Assembly: GCF_000372725.1 (NCBI RefSeq)
Contig: NW_005195149.1
Coordinates: forward strand, 47,242-67,851
Direction: 5' to 3'
Origin: Emiliania huxleyi CCMP1516
Taxonomy: Eukaryota; Haptophyta; Isochrysidales; Noelaerhabdaceae
Length of the DNA stretch: 20,610 nt
Of this stretch, positions 8,033-16,550 are shown one piece after another. Numbering within the stretch: the first letter of the stretch is position 1; the number at the start of each line of letters is the position of its first letter. Under the pieces are notes generated by a model that was not told the DNA's origin, did no database searches, and was given only the letters and a program-made list of their open reading frames with translations. Position numbers and translations under genes: made by a program.

Positions 8033-9142
8033 ATGGTCTCGGCGGGCGCATACCACACCTGCGGCATCCGGACGGACACCTCGCTCGCGGAGTGCTGGGG
8101 TCGGAACAACGTCGGCTGCCAGTCCACCGTCTCGCCAAACGTGCAGTACACGCAGATCTCGGCGGGCTTCTGGCACACTTGCGGCATCCGGGCGGACAAC
8201 TCGCTCGCGGAGTGCTGGGGCTGGAACGCCTACGGCCAGTCCACCGTCTCGCCAAATGTGCAGTACACGCAGATCTCGGCGGGCGGCTTCCACACCTGCG
8301 GCATCCGGAAGGACACCTCGCTCGCGGAGTGCTGGGGTCGCAACGACGTCGGCCAGTCCACCGTCTCGCCAAACGTGCAGTACACGCAGATCTCGGCGGG
8401 CGACTACCACACCTGCGGCATCCGGAAGGACAACTCGCTCGCGGAGTGCTGGGGCACGAACGCCGACGGCCAATCCACCGTCTCGCCAAACGTGCAGTAC
8501 ACGCAGATCTCGGCGGGCGGCTACCACACCTGCGGCATCCGGAAGGACAACTCGCTCGCGGAGTGCTGGGGTCGCAACGACGTCGGCCAGTCCACCGTCT
8601 CGCCAAACGTGCAGTACGCGCTGCCGCCGCCGCCCTCCGCCTCACCGTCGCCGCCGCCTCCGTCCGCCTCACCGTCGCCGCCGCCGCCGTCCGCCTCACC
8701 GTCGCCGCCGCCGCCGTCCGCCTCGCCGTCGCCGCCGCCTCCGTCCGCCTCGCCATCGCCGCCGCCTCCTTCAGCGTCGCCGTCGCCGCCGCCTGGCCTT
8801 CTGTCTGCCCGCCCAATGGGTGGGAGCTGCCTCTGCTGCTGTGGCATGCCTCACGGCTGCGACTGGCCGGCGCCTCGGCGCGTCAGCTCGGCTCGGCGTA
8901 GCGATCGTGGCCAGCGCAACTCGCCTGGACTCAACGCTCAGCCAGGAGCTCCCGCACGCGCTGGCGCGAGTCATGGCGCATGCAACGCGTCTGAATGCTC
9001 GCCTCGCCTCGCGCAAATGCGACCGTCCTCGCAGCCGACAGTCCACCGCCTGCTAAAGAAGCACAGCGACGAATGCGGCACCGGCGACACATGGCAGGCT
9101 GGTCATGACGCAGTCATAGGGTGTTGTGTGCCGTCAGAGTGA
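8033..9142 (+). CDS. Cysteine-type RCC1-repeat protein with SPPPP region
   Basis: Five tandem RCC1-like units of 39-40 residues (from 8036, 8156, 8273, 8390 and 8507), each close to ISAGxxHTCGIRxD followed by SLAECWGxNxxGQSTVS. Each has two Cys, the pattern seen in extracellular rather than nuclear RCC1 proteins. A Pro-rich block (SPPPPSA repeats, about 8624-8795) follows, as in algal cell-surface hydroxyproline-rich proteins, then a Cys-containing tail ending at 9142. ATG 8033 is preceded by an open frame and no signal peptide, so a 5' exon is probably missing. Five units cannot close a seven-bladed propeller, which also suggests an incomplete model. After about 8800 a different frame looks equally coding (GASARLGVAIVASATRL), so the C-terminus is uncertain. 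Confidence 0.6.
   Translation: MVSAGAYHTCGIRTDTSLAECWGRNNVGCQSTVSPNVQYTQISAGFWHTCGIRADNSLAECWGWNAYGQSTVSPNVQYTQISAGGFHTCGIRKDTSLAECWGRNDVGQSTVSPNVQYTQISAGDYHTCGIRKDNSLAECWGTNADGQSTVSPNVQYTQISAGGYHTCGIRKDNSLAECWGRNDVGQSTVSPNVQYALPPPPSASPSPPPPSASPSPPPPSASPSPPPPSASPSPPPPSASPSPPPPSASPSPPPGLLSARPMGGSCLCCCGMPHGCDWPAPRRVSSARRSDRGQRNSPGLNAQPGAPARAGASHGACNASECSPRLAQMRPSSQPTVHRLLKKHSDECGTGDTWQAGHDAVIGCCVPSE
8036..8623 (+). repeat. Five tandem 117-120 bp coding repeats
   Basis: Units 2-5 are exactly 117 nt long and units 3-5 are almost identical at the nucleotide level, including synonymous sites. This indicates recent duplication or gene conversion. Confidence 0.9.
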
Positions 9143-9257
9143 CTCTCTGTGTGTCAGGGATAGTCAGGGCTGTCCATCAGAGCTCCAGTAAGCTCGGAGA
9201 CACCCCATTAGCGCGGCTCGACCTCTTTGAGTCACTGCCTTCCCGGCGGTTTGGCTG

Positions 9258-9421
9258 TAGAGCCTCTACAACAAACTCTACAGCAAAATCGCGCTCTACA
9301 TCGCTCTACAGGCGACTCACATCGTCACGCGCCGGATGTAGAGCTCTACAGCTCTACAGCGCTCTACAGCGCTCTACATCTCTACAGCTCTACAGCGCTC
9401 TACACTCTACATCCTCTACAC
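9258..9421 (+). repeat. CTCTACA heptamer array
   Basis: Thirteen CTCTACA units separated by 0 to about 40 nt, tightest between 9345 and 9421. The surrounding 9143-9500 shows no gene; frames through it are Leu/Tyr/Ser repeats generated by the heptamer. Confidence 0.85.
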
Positions 9422-9506
9422 CCTTCCTCAGCACAGACGGCGGCGCGAGAGAGCTGTTGCGAGTCTAGGGTACCATACTTCCGGGCCGGTGTGCGGGGAG
9501 CGAACC

Positions 9507-10045
9507 TTAACGACCGCCCAGAAGCTTTCTGAGCGACCCAATCGGGCCAGGATCATCAGCATATGTCCCCTCCACAACATCGTGGGCGTTTGAGCGGTAT
9601 TTGAGGAGCACCGCCACTCTGAAGTTCGGCCGGGTGGTCTGCAGACCCCCCCCCCCGGAGCAGCAGAGGCTCCGTGGGGTCGCGAAGTCGACGCTGGGAG
9701 TCGGACTCGTCAAGCCATCGCAGCACCACGCGGTCCGCACGTACCGCCCACATCCCCTCCACCGCTGAGAAGGCGCAGATCGACCGTCGGGCCGCGTAGT
9801 CGTCGTTAAGGAGCGGTTTTTGGAGCCGTACGACGAGGTCCCAGACGGGCGAACATGCGGTTTTTCGATGACCACGCGCGATGTGGTATCTACATCCATG
9901 GCCCAGTGACGCACAGCATTTACAGGCTCGCGCGTGATCACAAGATAAACTGGAACAGCCCTGCCGCCAAAAAATCGCTTCGCCTGCAGCGCGCTCTTGC
10001 GCTCCTCCATATATTTACCTCGAGCGCAATCCATAAGTAGGAGCA
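9507..10045 (-). pseudogene. Broken ORF, probably transposon-derived
   Basis: The minus-strand frame ends with FRVAVLLKYRSNAHDVVEG then DDPGPIGSLRKLLGGR and a stop at 9507. Across an 11-C run (9646-9656) the coding-like frame shifts: upstream the sensible reading is RSICAFSAVEGMWAVRADRV then VLRWLDESDSQRRL (about 9790-9680). Further upstream it shifts again to MDCARGKYMEERKSALQAKR and VYLVITREPVNAVRHWAMDV (about 10035-9890). Balanced composition over three frames indicates a once-functional protein now frame-broken, or a homopolymer sequencing error at the C-run. It abuts the inverted-repeat element at 10047. No catalytic motif was recognised. Confidence 0.4.
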
Positions 10046-10046
10046 A

Positions 10047-10550
10047 GCGGGCTGGCTTGGCCTGTACATACTTTTCCGGCAAACAAAAAGGAAAACAGAG
10101 GGGCCCCAGCACTTTGAGTTTCCGGAAATTTCCAGGGAAAACAGAGGGTGTTTGGTGCTCCATTCTGGAAACTCGCGAGTTTCCCTGAGTCTGAGAGCTG
10201 GTCTGGGCCAAAATCTGGGGCAAAATCGAGGAAACCGGCAACATCCCGGGCTTTTTCCAGGTATACCCGGGTTTTTCCAGGTATACCCGCAAAATACCCG
10301 GTATTTTGCCGATTTGGCTGATTTTGGGCCCAAACCAGCCTCAGACTCGGCTCAGAGCCCGGAAAATTTGATGGTTTCCCCAGGAAAATATAGCCCCAAA
10401 TTACGTGTGAGTGTTAGAGTTGTTTGGTATTGCTAAAAATCTCTCTCTCTCAAAATATAGAGGAAAAGAGAGGGTGCTGTAGAGAAAAAAGGAAAGGAAT
10501 AGAGACGGGGTGCGAGAGGAAAAGTATGTACAGCCTAAGGGCTGGCCCGC
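10047..10550. mobile_element. Inverted-repeat element, about 0.5 kb
   Basis: The left end (10047-10077) and right end (10518-10550) are inverted copies: CTGTACATACTTTTCC is perfect and is bordered by an imperfect GCGGGCTGGCTT / GCGGGCCAGCCCTTA extension. The interior is AT-richer, non-coding, and has two tandem copies of a 21-nt unit containing TTTTTCCAGGTATACCCG (10251-10290). No clear target-site duplication was found. Likely a MITE or non-autonomous DNA transposon. Confidence 0.6.
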
Positions 10551-10920
10551 CACTCGAACCCGCAAGCGGGCGTACGAACCGCGAGCGGCTCGCACTCGTG
10601 ACACGCAGGCGTCCGACAGACGGCGCCGGGGCTAGAGGCGACCGAAGAGGAACTATACGGCAAGAACCGCACACCACCCGCTGACGAGCGCTCGCGGAAC
10701 TGGTCCGCGGCGCCCGTCAGGGGCGTGCGCGAGACAGGGCTCGGAGCCCTTTTCTGTGAGCAGGGATTCCCTCCCGGCGGGGGTTGTGGCGGAGAGCCGG
10801 CATGGGAATCGCCGGCCCCAATGTTGGTGTTCACAGGCCGGGTCCAAACCGCCGGCTTGGCGCTGCGGCCTCCGCAAGCGCCCCGTTGGATCGCTCTTCG
10901 ACACATCGACTGCGCAAGCG

Positions 10921-12611
10921 ATGGACCTCTGCACGAACCCCCAAGGCATCTGTCAAGGCGACGAAGCGGCGGCATCAGCAGCAGACGACGACGACGAGGT
11001 CGTCTACGTCGGCTGCAAGCGGCGAGCGAACCCGCTGCCTCACGCGCGTCACGACTGCCCCGAGTTTGAGCTCGACCCCGGCGACGGCGATGCGTCCGCC
11101 CGCCGCCACTGCTCGCACTGCTGGTGCGCCGTCTGCGGCACGCCCGTGGAGGCGTGTACTTCGTGGGGCGCGCACTGTCGCACCACAGCCGCGCAGGCTG
11201 AGGCGCTCGCCGCCGCCAAGCGGGCCGCTGAAACCAAAGCCAAACTGCAGGCTGCGCCTGCGGCGGGTGCGCCGCCGGACGCGAGCTCGAGCGCGGTCGC
11301 GCTGATCCTCGACCACCGCTGGCTGCAGCTACGCTTCGACGCGCTCTCGTACCTCCTCCACTGCGGACAGGCCGAGGTCCAGAGATGCGGAATGACAACC
11401 TCGCGCTGCCGCCTGCCACACCGTCCCTCCCATGTCGACATGAGCATGACGACCACGCCACGGCCGCAACGACCACGCCACGGCACTCGTCCCTGCCCCC
11501 TCAGGACGAGGACGGCCTCACCGCGACGCTGGTCGGGGTGCTCTCGCTGGGCGCCTGGCGCCCGGCCGGTTGGGACGTGTCCGTGACGCGTCCACGGGCT
11601 CGTCGGGGTAGGTGCACGAGGTGGACGCCTCGCTGCCTGCGCGCGTCGTGTCGGCGCTGCGCGCGACCGACGAGGTTGTCGATCTGGATGGAAAGCTGCA
11701 CGTGCGCCCCGGCGCCGAGATCGGCAGCACGCACGTAGATCTACGTGCCGGCACTCATACCTCGGCGTGCAGCTCCGGGCCGGCACTCATACCTCGGCAC
11801 TCCAACATTGACACTCCGACCTCGGCACTCCAACATTGACACTCATACATCGGCACTCCAACATTGACACTCCGACCTCGGCACTCCAACATTGACACTC
11901 ATACATCGGCACTCCGACCTCGGCACTCAGACCGGCATTCATGCCGTGCCCGCGCAAGCGATCACACGCCGCATGCGCACCCCTGTCGCCTAGCCCGCCC
12001 GTGGGTCGGAACACCGCACCCTCGGGCCGAGGACGCCTCAGCATGCTCCCGCCCAACGCCTCCCCCCTCGACTCCGGCCCTCAGGCCCGCCGCCGCCTCT
12101 TCTCGGCCCCTCCTCCCGACCGCTGCACGCATGGGCTTCGGTGGCGCTGCCGCGGCGGCCGCCGCCGGCGGAGGCGGCGGAGGCGGCGGCCTATGTGCGC
12201 GAGGAGGCGCTGTCGCGCCAGTCAGCCGCCGCGCAGGAGTGACGCCCCGCCTCGAACCCCCGTCCCTGCCGCCCCCTCCCTGCCGCCGCTCGCCGCCGCT
12301 GCCCCTCCCCTCCCCGCTGCCCCCCCACCCCCGCTGCCCCCCCACCCCCGCCCCCCTCTCCGCCGCCCTTCCCACCGCAGGTCCAGCTCCAGGACGCCGC
12401 CTTTGCGAGGTACGTCACGGCATTGGCGGCGCCCCGCCACGCGGCCGCGGCCGCGCTTGCGCCCGCGGCGGGCAGCGGCGAACCATCGGCGGCGTGGGCA
12501 GCCTTCGCGGAGGCGACGCTCGCGGCGCACCGGCGTGGGAAGCCCGCTCTCGCGAGGATGCTCGAGGCCGCGTTTCTCAAGCAAAACGTGGGCCGCAGGC
12601 CCAGGCGTTGA
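10921..12611 (+). CDS. Cys/His-rich protein resembling the RIN13-type domain, multi-exon
   Basis: Proposed exons: 10921-11376, 11505-11576, 11612-11734, an ill-defined exon ending near 12230-12236, and 12381-12611. Residues 37-50 read PLPHARHDCPEFEL and about 63-86 contain HCSHCWCAVCGTPVEAC then WGAHC. The order PHxRxDC, CxxCxCxVC, C, W..HC matches the small putative metal-binding module of plant RPM1-interacting protein 13 and relatives. Exon 1 also has an acidic DDDDEVVYVG stretch and a Lys/Ala helix. Exon 2 gives DEDGLTATLVGVLSLGAW, exon 3 VHEVDASLPARVVSALRATD, exon 4 YVREEALSRQSAAAQ, exon 5 VQLQDAAFARYVTALAAP to the stop at 12609-12611. All assigned junctions are phase 0. ATG 10921 was chosen over in-frame 10756. 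Intron 2 would be only 35 nt, which is suspicious. Function unknown. Confidence 0.6.
11743..11940 (+). repeat. CGGCACTC / CAACATTGACACTC minisatellite in an intron
   Basis: Alternating units CGGCACTC(C/A), AACATTGACACTC and ATACATCGG or CGACCTCGG, about ten copies. They lie between proposed exons 3 and 4 of the Cys/His-rich gene. Confidence 0.85.
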
Positions 12612-12654
12612 GGGGTTGACCCGCCCGGCGGCGACAGAGCTGGCCTGCCCACAG

Positions 12655-12800
12655 AGTGTGGTCCGTGGCGATTTTTGGTGCGTACCTGGCTCGTCCAAAA
12701 AAAAATATCGCACCGCCCAGTGCCGAGAGAGATTTTTAGCAATACCAATGCAGTGCCGTGGCCCGCGCAAAAAAATCTTACGGGGAGTGTGCGAAGACGA
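12655..12800. other. AT-rich insertion-like patch with a dispersed 24-nt motif
   Basis: Contains A-runs (12697-12705, 12769-12775) and a 24-nt segment (12725-12748, ending ATTTTTAGCAATACCAA). The exact inverted copy of that segment is at 10424-10447 inside the inverted-repeat element. It lies between the end of the Cys/His gene and the PPR gene, so it is probably a transposon relic. The PPR frame is open through it but the translation there has no PPR character. Confidence 0.5.
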
Positions 12801-12983
12801 GGCTCGCGAGAGGGACTGTGTGCACTGTGGGAGGTCAGTGTTGTGAAGAGTTTTATTGGATTCTTTTCTTTGGCATGGCACGAAGCAGCTAGAACCTTCA
12901 CCTTGGATGGATACCAGAAACAAGAAATTCAGGCCGGTGGGTTGACGACTCCGCGAAGTCGGACGTGTTATAACGTTGACCAT

Positions 12984-14561
12984 ATGGTGCACGGCGCTGT
13001 CCACGCACTTCGCTCGACGTCAGTCGTTCCACCATCAGCGGACTCGCTCAGCTTTATGGGCAGGCTCAAAGGCTGCAAGGCTCGGCGCTCGTGGCAGGAT
13101 GCTCTGGCGCTGCTGCGCGAGATGGAACATCTCAGAGTGCCTGCGGATGCATTCCACTACACGGCAGCGATGACCTGCTGCACCAAAGCCGGAGAGTGGC
13201 AGCAGGCACTTCGGCTGTTAGACGAGCTGGTCCATAGCGGCACGCAGCCGGACCTCAGCTGCTTCAACGCGGCGCTTTCGGCGTGCGCATCCGCAGGTCG
13301 GCCACAGGAGGCGGCATCGATTCTGCAGCAGATGCCACGCTGCGGTGTCGAGCCGAGCGCAGCCTGCCTCTCGGCTGCGGGCCAGGCGTGCACCGCGGCA
13401 GGCGACTGGGAGGGTGCGCTGCGCTTGTTCGACGAGATGTCGGCGCGTGCGGGTCTGACACCGGCGTTTGGCGACTACAAAAAGGCGATCGACGCGGCGA
13501 GGGCGGGCGGCGACACGGCTCGGGTCGCCAAGCTCGCGCTCGCGGCAAGTGCGCTGCGACCGCGACCGCGACCGCACATGCAAGCGTGGCTCTGGGGGCT
13601 CTGGAGAGTAGCCGAGATCAAGCTGCTCCTCACGGAGCTCCAGCACGAGCTGCCCGCCGTGGACGAGGCCGCAACCGCGAAGCTGCTGCGCGACCTGAGC
13701 ACGGCTGCCCAATGCGGCACGATGCCTGACTTTGGCCATGGCGGCGCACGCAGCGGCTACACGCTCGCGCACCTTGGCAACCGCGCATCCAAGGTGGCAG
13801 GCCTATTTCAGCTGGACGAGCCGCCCTGGCTACGGGCCGCGCTCGTGCAAGGTGCGACCCATGGCATGTCTGGCGGGGAGGTGCTCAGTGTGGCGGGAGG
13901 GCCTGGCTTCGACCTGGTCGCTCTGGCGCTGGTGCGGGGCTTCGAAGGCTTGCTCCCCGCGGACGGGCGGCTTGCCGTGCGGGTGCTTGACTTTGAGGGG
14001 CGCTGGCATGAGCAGGCGGCGGCAGTGGAGCGCGCTCTGCGCCGCCGCATGCCGTTCCCGCTCGCGTGCAGTTTTGGGTGTTGCGACATCACGCAGTCGC
14101 TCAAGCACCCGGCGAATAGCGCACTGTGCGGCGCACTGTCTTCGACGCGGCTCCTGATCGCCTCCTACTGCGTCGCGGAGAATGCGCTCGCGCTACGCAG
14201 CGGCGAGTTTGTCTTCTTCGAGGAGTTGGCGCGATCGGCAGAGGAGGGCACCGTGCTGGTCGTGCTTGAGACGACCCACCGCCAGTTCCCCGCGATTGTC
14301 GCCGCCGCACAGCGGGGGGCAGGCAAGGCGGCGCTCCAGCTCGCCTGCCCGAGGGTCGCCAGCAATAACGGGTACTCGCTCTGCCTAGTCAAGCAGGCGG
14401 TGGCGACGAGGCCGGGGCACGCAGGGTGGGAGGCCGACGCGGGGGCGGCCGATGAGGAGGCGCAGGCGGCGGCCACGCGACTCGAGGAGCAGCGCTTGCT
14501 GCTGGAGCGCTTCGGCCGGGATAATGAGATCCATGCGCGAAGCCGTGGGACCCAGGTGTGA
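12984..14561 (+). CDS. PPR-repeat protein fused to a methyltransferase-like domain
   Basis: Intact single-exon frame of 525 residues. The N-terminal third has four to five pentatricopeptide repeats of about 35 residues (for example DAFHYTAAMTCCTKAGEWQQ, LSCFNAALSACASAGRPQEA and ACLSAAGQACTAAGDWEGAL), the helical repeats that bind organellar RNA. The C-terminal half carries VLSVAGGPGFDLVALAL at about residues 300-316, a class I SAM-methyltransferase motif I (GGPGxD), then an acidic strand end VRVLDFEG (about 332-339), a motif IV-like LLIASYCVAEN and a final strand TVLVVLETTHRQFP. ATG 12984 is preferred because the open frame upstream runs through transposon-like sequence. ATG 13056 is an alternative. 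Organelle location is expected for PPR proteins, but no clear targeting peptide is visible. Substrate unknown. Confidence 0.8.
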   Translation: MVHGAVHALRSTSVVPPSADSLSFMGRLKGCKARRSWQDALALLREMEHLRVPADAFHYTAAMTCCTKAGEWQQALRLLDELVHSGTQPDLSCFNAALSACASAGRPQEAASILQQMPRCGVEPSAACLSAAGQACTAAGDWEGALRLFDEMSARAGLTPAFGDYKKAIDAARAGGDTARVAKLALAASALRPRPRPHMQAWLWGLWRVAEIKLLLTELQHELPAVDEAATAKLLRDLSTAAQCGTMPDFGHGGARSGYTLAHLGNRASKVAGLFQLDEPPWLRAALVQGATHGMSGGEVLSVAGGPGFDLVALALVRGFEGLLPADGRLAVRVLDFEGRWHEQAAAVERALRRRMPFPLACSFGCCDITQSLKHPANSALCGALSSTRLLIASYCVAENALALRSGEFVFFEELARSAEEGTVLVVLETTHRQFPAIVAAAQRGAGKAALQLACPRVASNNGYSLCLVKQAVATRPGHAGWEADAGAADEEAQAAATRLEEQRLLLERFGRDNEIHARSRGTQV

Positions 14562-14840
14562 CCGGACTTTCCAAGTTGTGTGTGTGTGTCTCGCGCCTTG
14601 CGGGGGGAGAGCGGAAAGAAAGGAGGAACCTCTTCTTTGTCCCGAACCCATATGTCCGTGTAGGGATCCCTACTAGGGACTCACTCTCAGAGCATATGCC
14701 ACAATAGAGCTTCTACGCGAGAGCTCCTTTCTTCTCAAGCTCCTGCCTCTGCTGCGCTGGTCCACTCACAACTGCTTGTGCTGAAAAGGCCGCCCAGACC
14801 GCTGTTGTCCTTGGCTGTCTGCGCCATGAGGTTGCGAGCT
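14562..14840. other. Intergenic, no gene seen
   Basis: Contains a GT microsatellite (about 14577-14588) just after the PPR stop and the self-complementary AGGGATCCCT near 14662. It probably includes the 3' UTR of the PPR gene and that of the minus-strand gene that follows. Confidence 0.4.
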
Positions 14841-15095
14841 TTATCTTCGGGACCTGCTCCATGACCTGTCATGTTGTCCAACGTGCCAGCGAGTACCAGG
14901 CAGCCCCTCCCTTGTCATCGACGAACGGACCCACTCATAAGTACGACTCAGCGTGGCCGCCGTGCCTTCGTTGATTGAAGGCGCGAGCCTTTTCAAGCTC
15001 AGCGCATGGGATGGCATTGTCTCGGAAGTCGATGCATTCGTCTGCAGTGACAGGGCTCCAGCTAAAGCTATCGCGACTAGCCCAATTCCCATCAT
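14841..15095 (-). CDS. Small putative secreted protein
   Basis: 84 residues from tandem ATGs (15095-15093 and 15092-15090) to the stop at 14841. The N-terminus MMGIGLVAIALAGALSLQTN is a good signal peptide, followed by a polar Ser/Thr/Arg-rich part (LAPSINEGTAATLSRTYEW). A longer in-frame start at 15218 would bury the signal peptide, so the internal start was chosen. The C-terminal dozen residues (Ser/Arg-rich) may be read-through into an intron. The gene is head-to-head with the one at 15246. An opposing plus-strand frame here is also reasonably balanced, so strand is not certain. Confidence 0.4.
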   Translation of the reverse strand: MMGIGLVAIALAGALSLQTNASTSETMPSHALSLKRLAPSINEGTAATLSRTYEWVRSSMTREGLPGTRWHVGQHDRSWSRSRR

Positions 15096-15245
15096 TGCAC
15101 GATGGTGCTTGCTGTTTCGTGCTTCCTCACCGCGGCGGCCCGCTCCTTCACCGGCGGTCAAAAGCGGCGGTTCAGCGGGCTGGCTCGCTCCCTTGGGCGC
15201 CTGCCAAGCCGCCAACAAACCACGCGCTGAGACTGCTGGCGTCTG

Positions 15246-16550
15246 ATGCTATCGTTCGTCTTTGCCGTCTATGCTTTGCCATGTACGTTTGTCTCCGACT
15301 GGTCGCACGAGCGCGAGTTGTGCGGTGCAAACAGCCCGCTCTGGGCGCACGCCTTATGCGACAATGCCCAGCTCCTTGATGAGTATTGTTTCCGTCCGGA
15401 CGACTACATTGCGTTCATCTGTCTGCCCTGGAAGGGCGAGTACCTTCCGATCTGCACCGAGGAGGACAAGGCGAGATCCTTCAGTAGAGTGCGGGATATT
15501 GCCATGCGTGCAGTCTGCGGCGCAAGCATGAGCCGCAATGAATGCTACGCCAAAGTACTGGGGAGCTACGGCGCAAGCTTGGGCGGACTGCAACAATCTC
15601 GGCGTTTGTGGGAAAGTCGGAGAGGCTGCTATCCACACGCCACTATAAGTGGAGCCAAGGAAACTGTCACGCAAGCCACTACCAGCGGCGTGAATGCCGT
15701 ATACAACGGCATGATGGAAACTATCAATGCTGCAGCGAGCTCCGCACGCGAGGCCGCAAAGCAGGCGGCGCTAGCCGCTGGCAAGAGTCAGCTGCGGGAC
15801 AGGCTAGGTAGGTAGGGGACAGGCGGGCAGGCATGCTGCTGAGCAGGCGGCGAAGGAGGCGGCGCAGACATTTGGCATCGAGGTGACAAAAGTCACGGCA
15901 AAAGGTGTCGAGGTGGTCGCTTCAATGGGCTCCCCGGCGGCGACATCTAAAGGTGCCGAAGTGGCAATGCAAGAAGGCACGCGCATGGCCACTGAAGGAG
16001 CAGGTGGCTGGCTACAGTCAGCAATCGCATATGTTGGCCCAGCTGTCGGTGGCGCATTCAACGCAGGCTTTGAGGCGTACAACAATGGCATCACGCCAAA
16101 GGTGGGGTCAAAATTCGCAAGTGGCGCGGCAGGTAATCTTGCTGGCGGCGTTCTCGGTGCTGCTTGTGGTCCTATGGCGTGGGTATGCGGCGAGGGCGAC
16201 GCCGAGGGTGGCGGCGAGGGCGAGGTGGAGGGGGGCGGCGGCACGGGTGGTGGAGGCGCAGGTGGCGGCGGCGCAGGCGGCGGCGAGGGCGAGGTGGAGG
16301 GGGGTGGCGGAGTCCGAGGGCGGTGCCGAGGGCGGCGGCGCCGAGGGCGGCGGCGGAGAGGGCGAGGCCGAGGGCGGCGGCGGAGAGGGCGGCGGCGGAG
16401 TCGGCGGCGGCGGAGAGGGTGGCGGCGAGGGCGGCGGAGAGGGCGGCGGCGGAGTCGGCGGCGGCGGAGAAGGCGGTGCCGAGGGCGGCGGCGGCGCGGG
16501 CGGCGGCGGAGAGGGCGAGGCCGAGGGCGGGGGCGGGTGTGTTGTGGTTC
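15246..16550 (+). CDS. Putative secreted Cys-rich / Ala-rich / Gly-rich protein, frame-shifted model
   Basis: ATG 15246 opens MLSFVFAVYALPCTFVSDW, a signal peptide, followed by a Cys-rich part (Cys at 13, 26, 38, 48, 59, 70, 91 and 100) and then an Ala-rich helix (NAAASSAREAAKQAALAAG), with the frame stopping at 15813-15815. Directly after, the adjacent frame continues the same style (AAEQAAKEAAQTFGIEVTKV) and contains a long small-residue segment (VGPAVGGAFNAGFEAYNNG, SGAAGNLAGGVLGAACGP). It then runs into Gly/Glu repeats that switch frame once more near 16306. A GTAGGTAG sequence sits at the first junction, but any intron there would be only about 20 nt. Either intron borders are non-canonical, indels broke the gene, or there are two genes. 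No family recognised. Confidence 0.45.
16190..16545. repeat. GGCGGCGGAGAGGGC-type low-complexity tract
   Basis: Trinucleotide-rich GGC/GAG repeats encode (G)nE-rich protein on the plus strand and PPPPSA/SPPPP on the minus strand. The plus sense is preferred because it continues from the upstream coding part. The minus reading has no coding continuation. Confidence 0.75.

Noticed and set aside
8022..9056. Ser/Arg- and Pro/Arg-rich frames overlapping the RCC1 repeats on both strands
   Set aside because: Shadow frames of the tandem repeat. Only the frame at 8033 gives the SAGxxHTCGIR and CWGxN motifs.
9258..9421. CRISPR-like array
   Set aside because: Units are 7 nt with irregular gaps, with no 25-40 nt repeats and unique spacers, and the window is eukaryotic.
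12675..12983. N-terminal extension of the PPR protein
   Set aside because: It begins at a non-ATG codon and passes through transposon-like A-rich sequence. ATG 12984 gives a complete protein.
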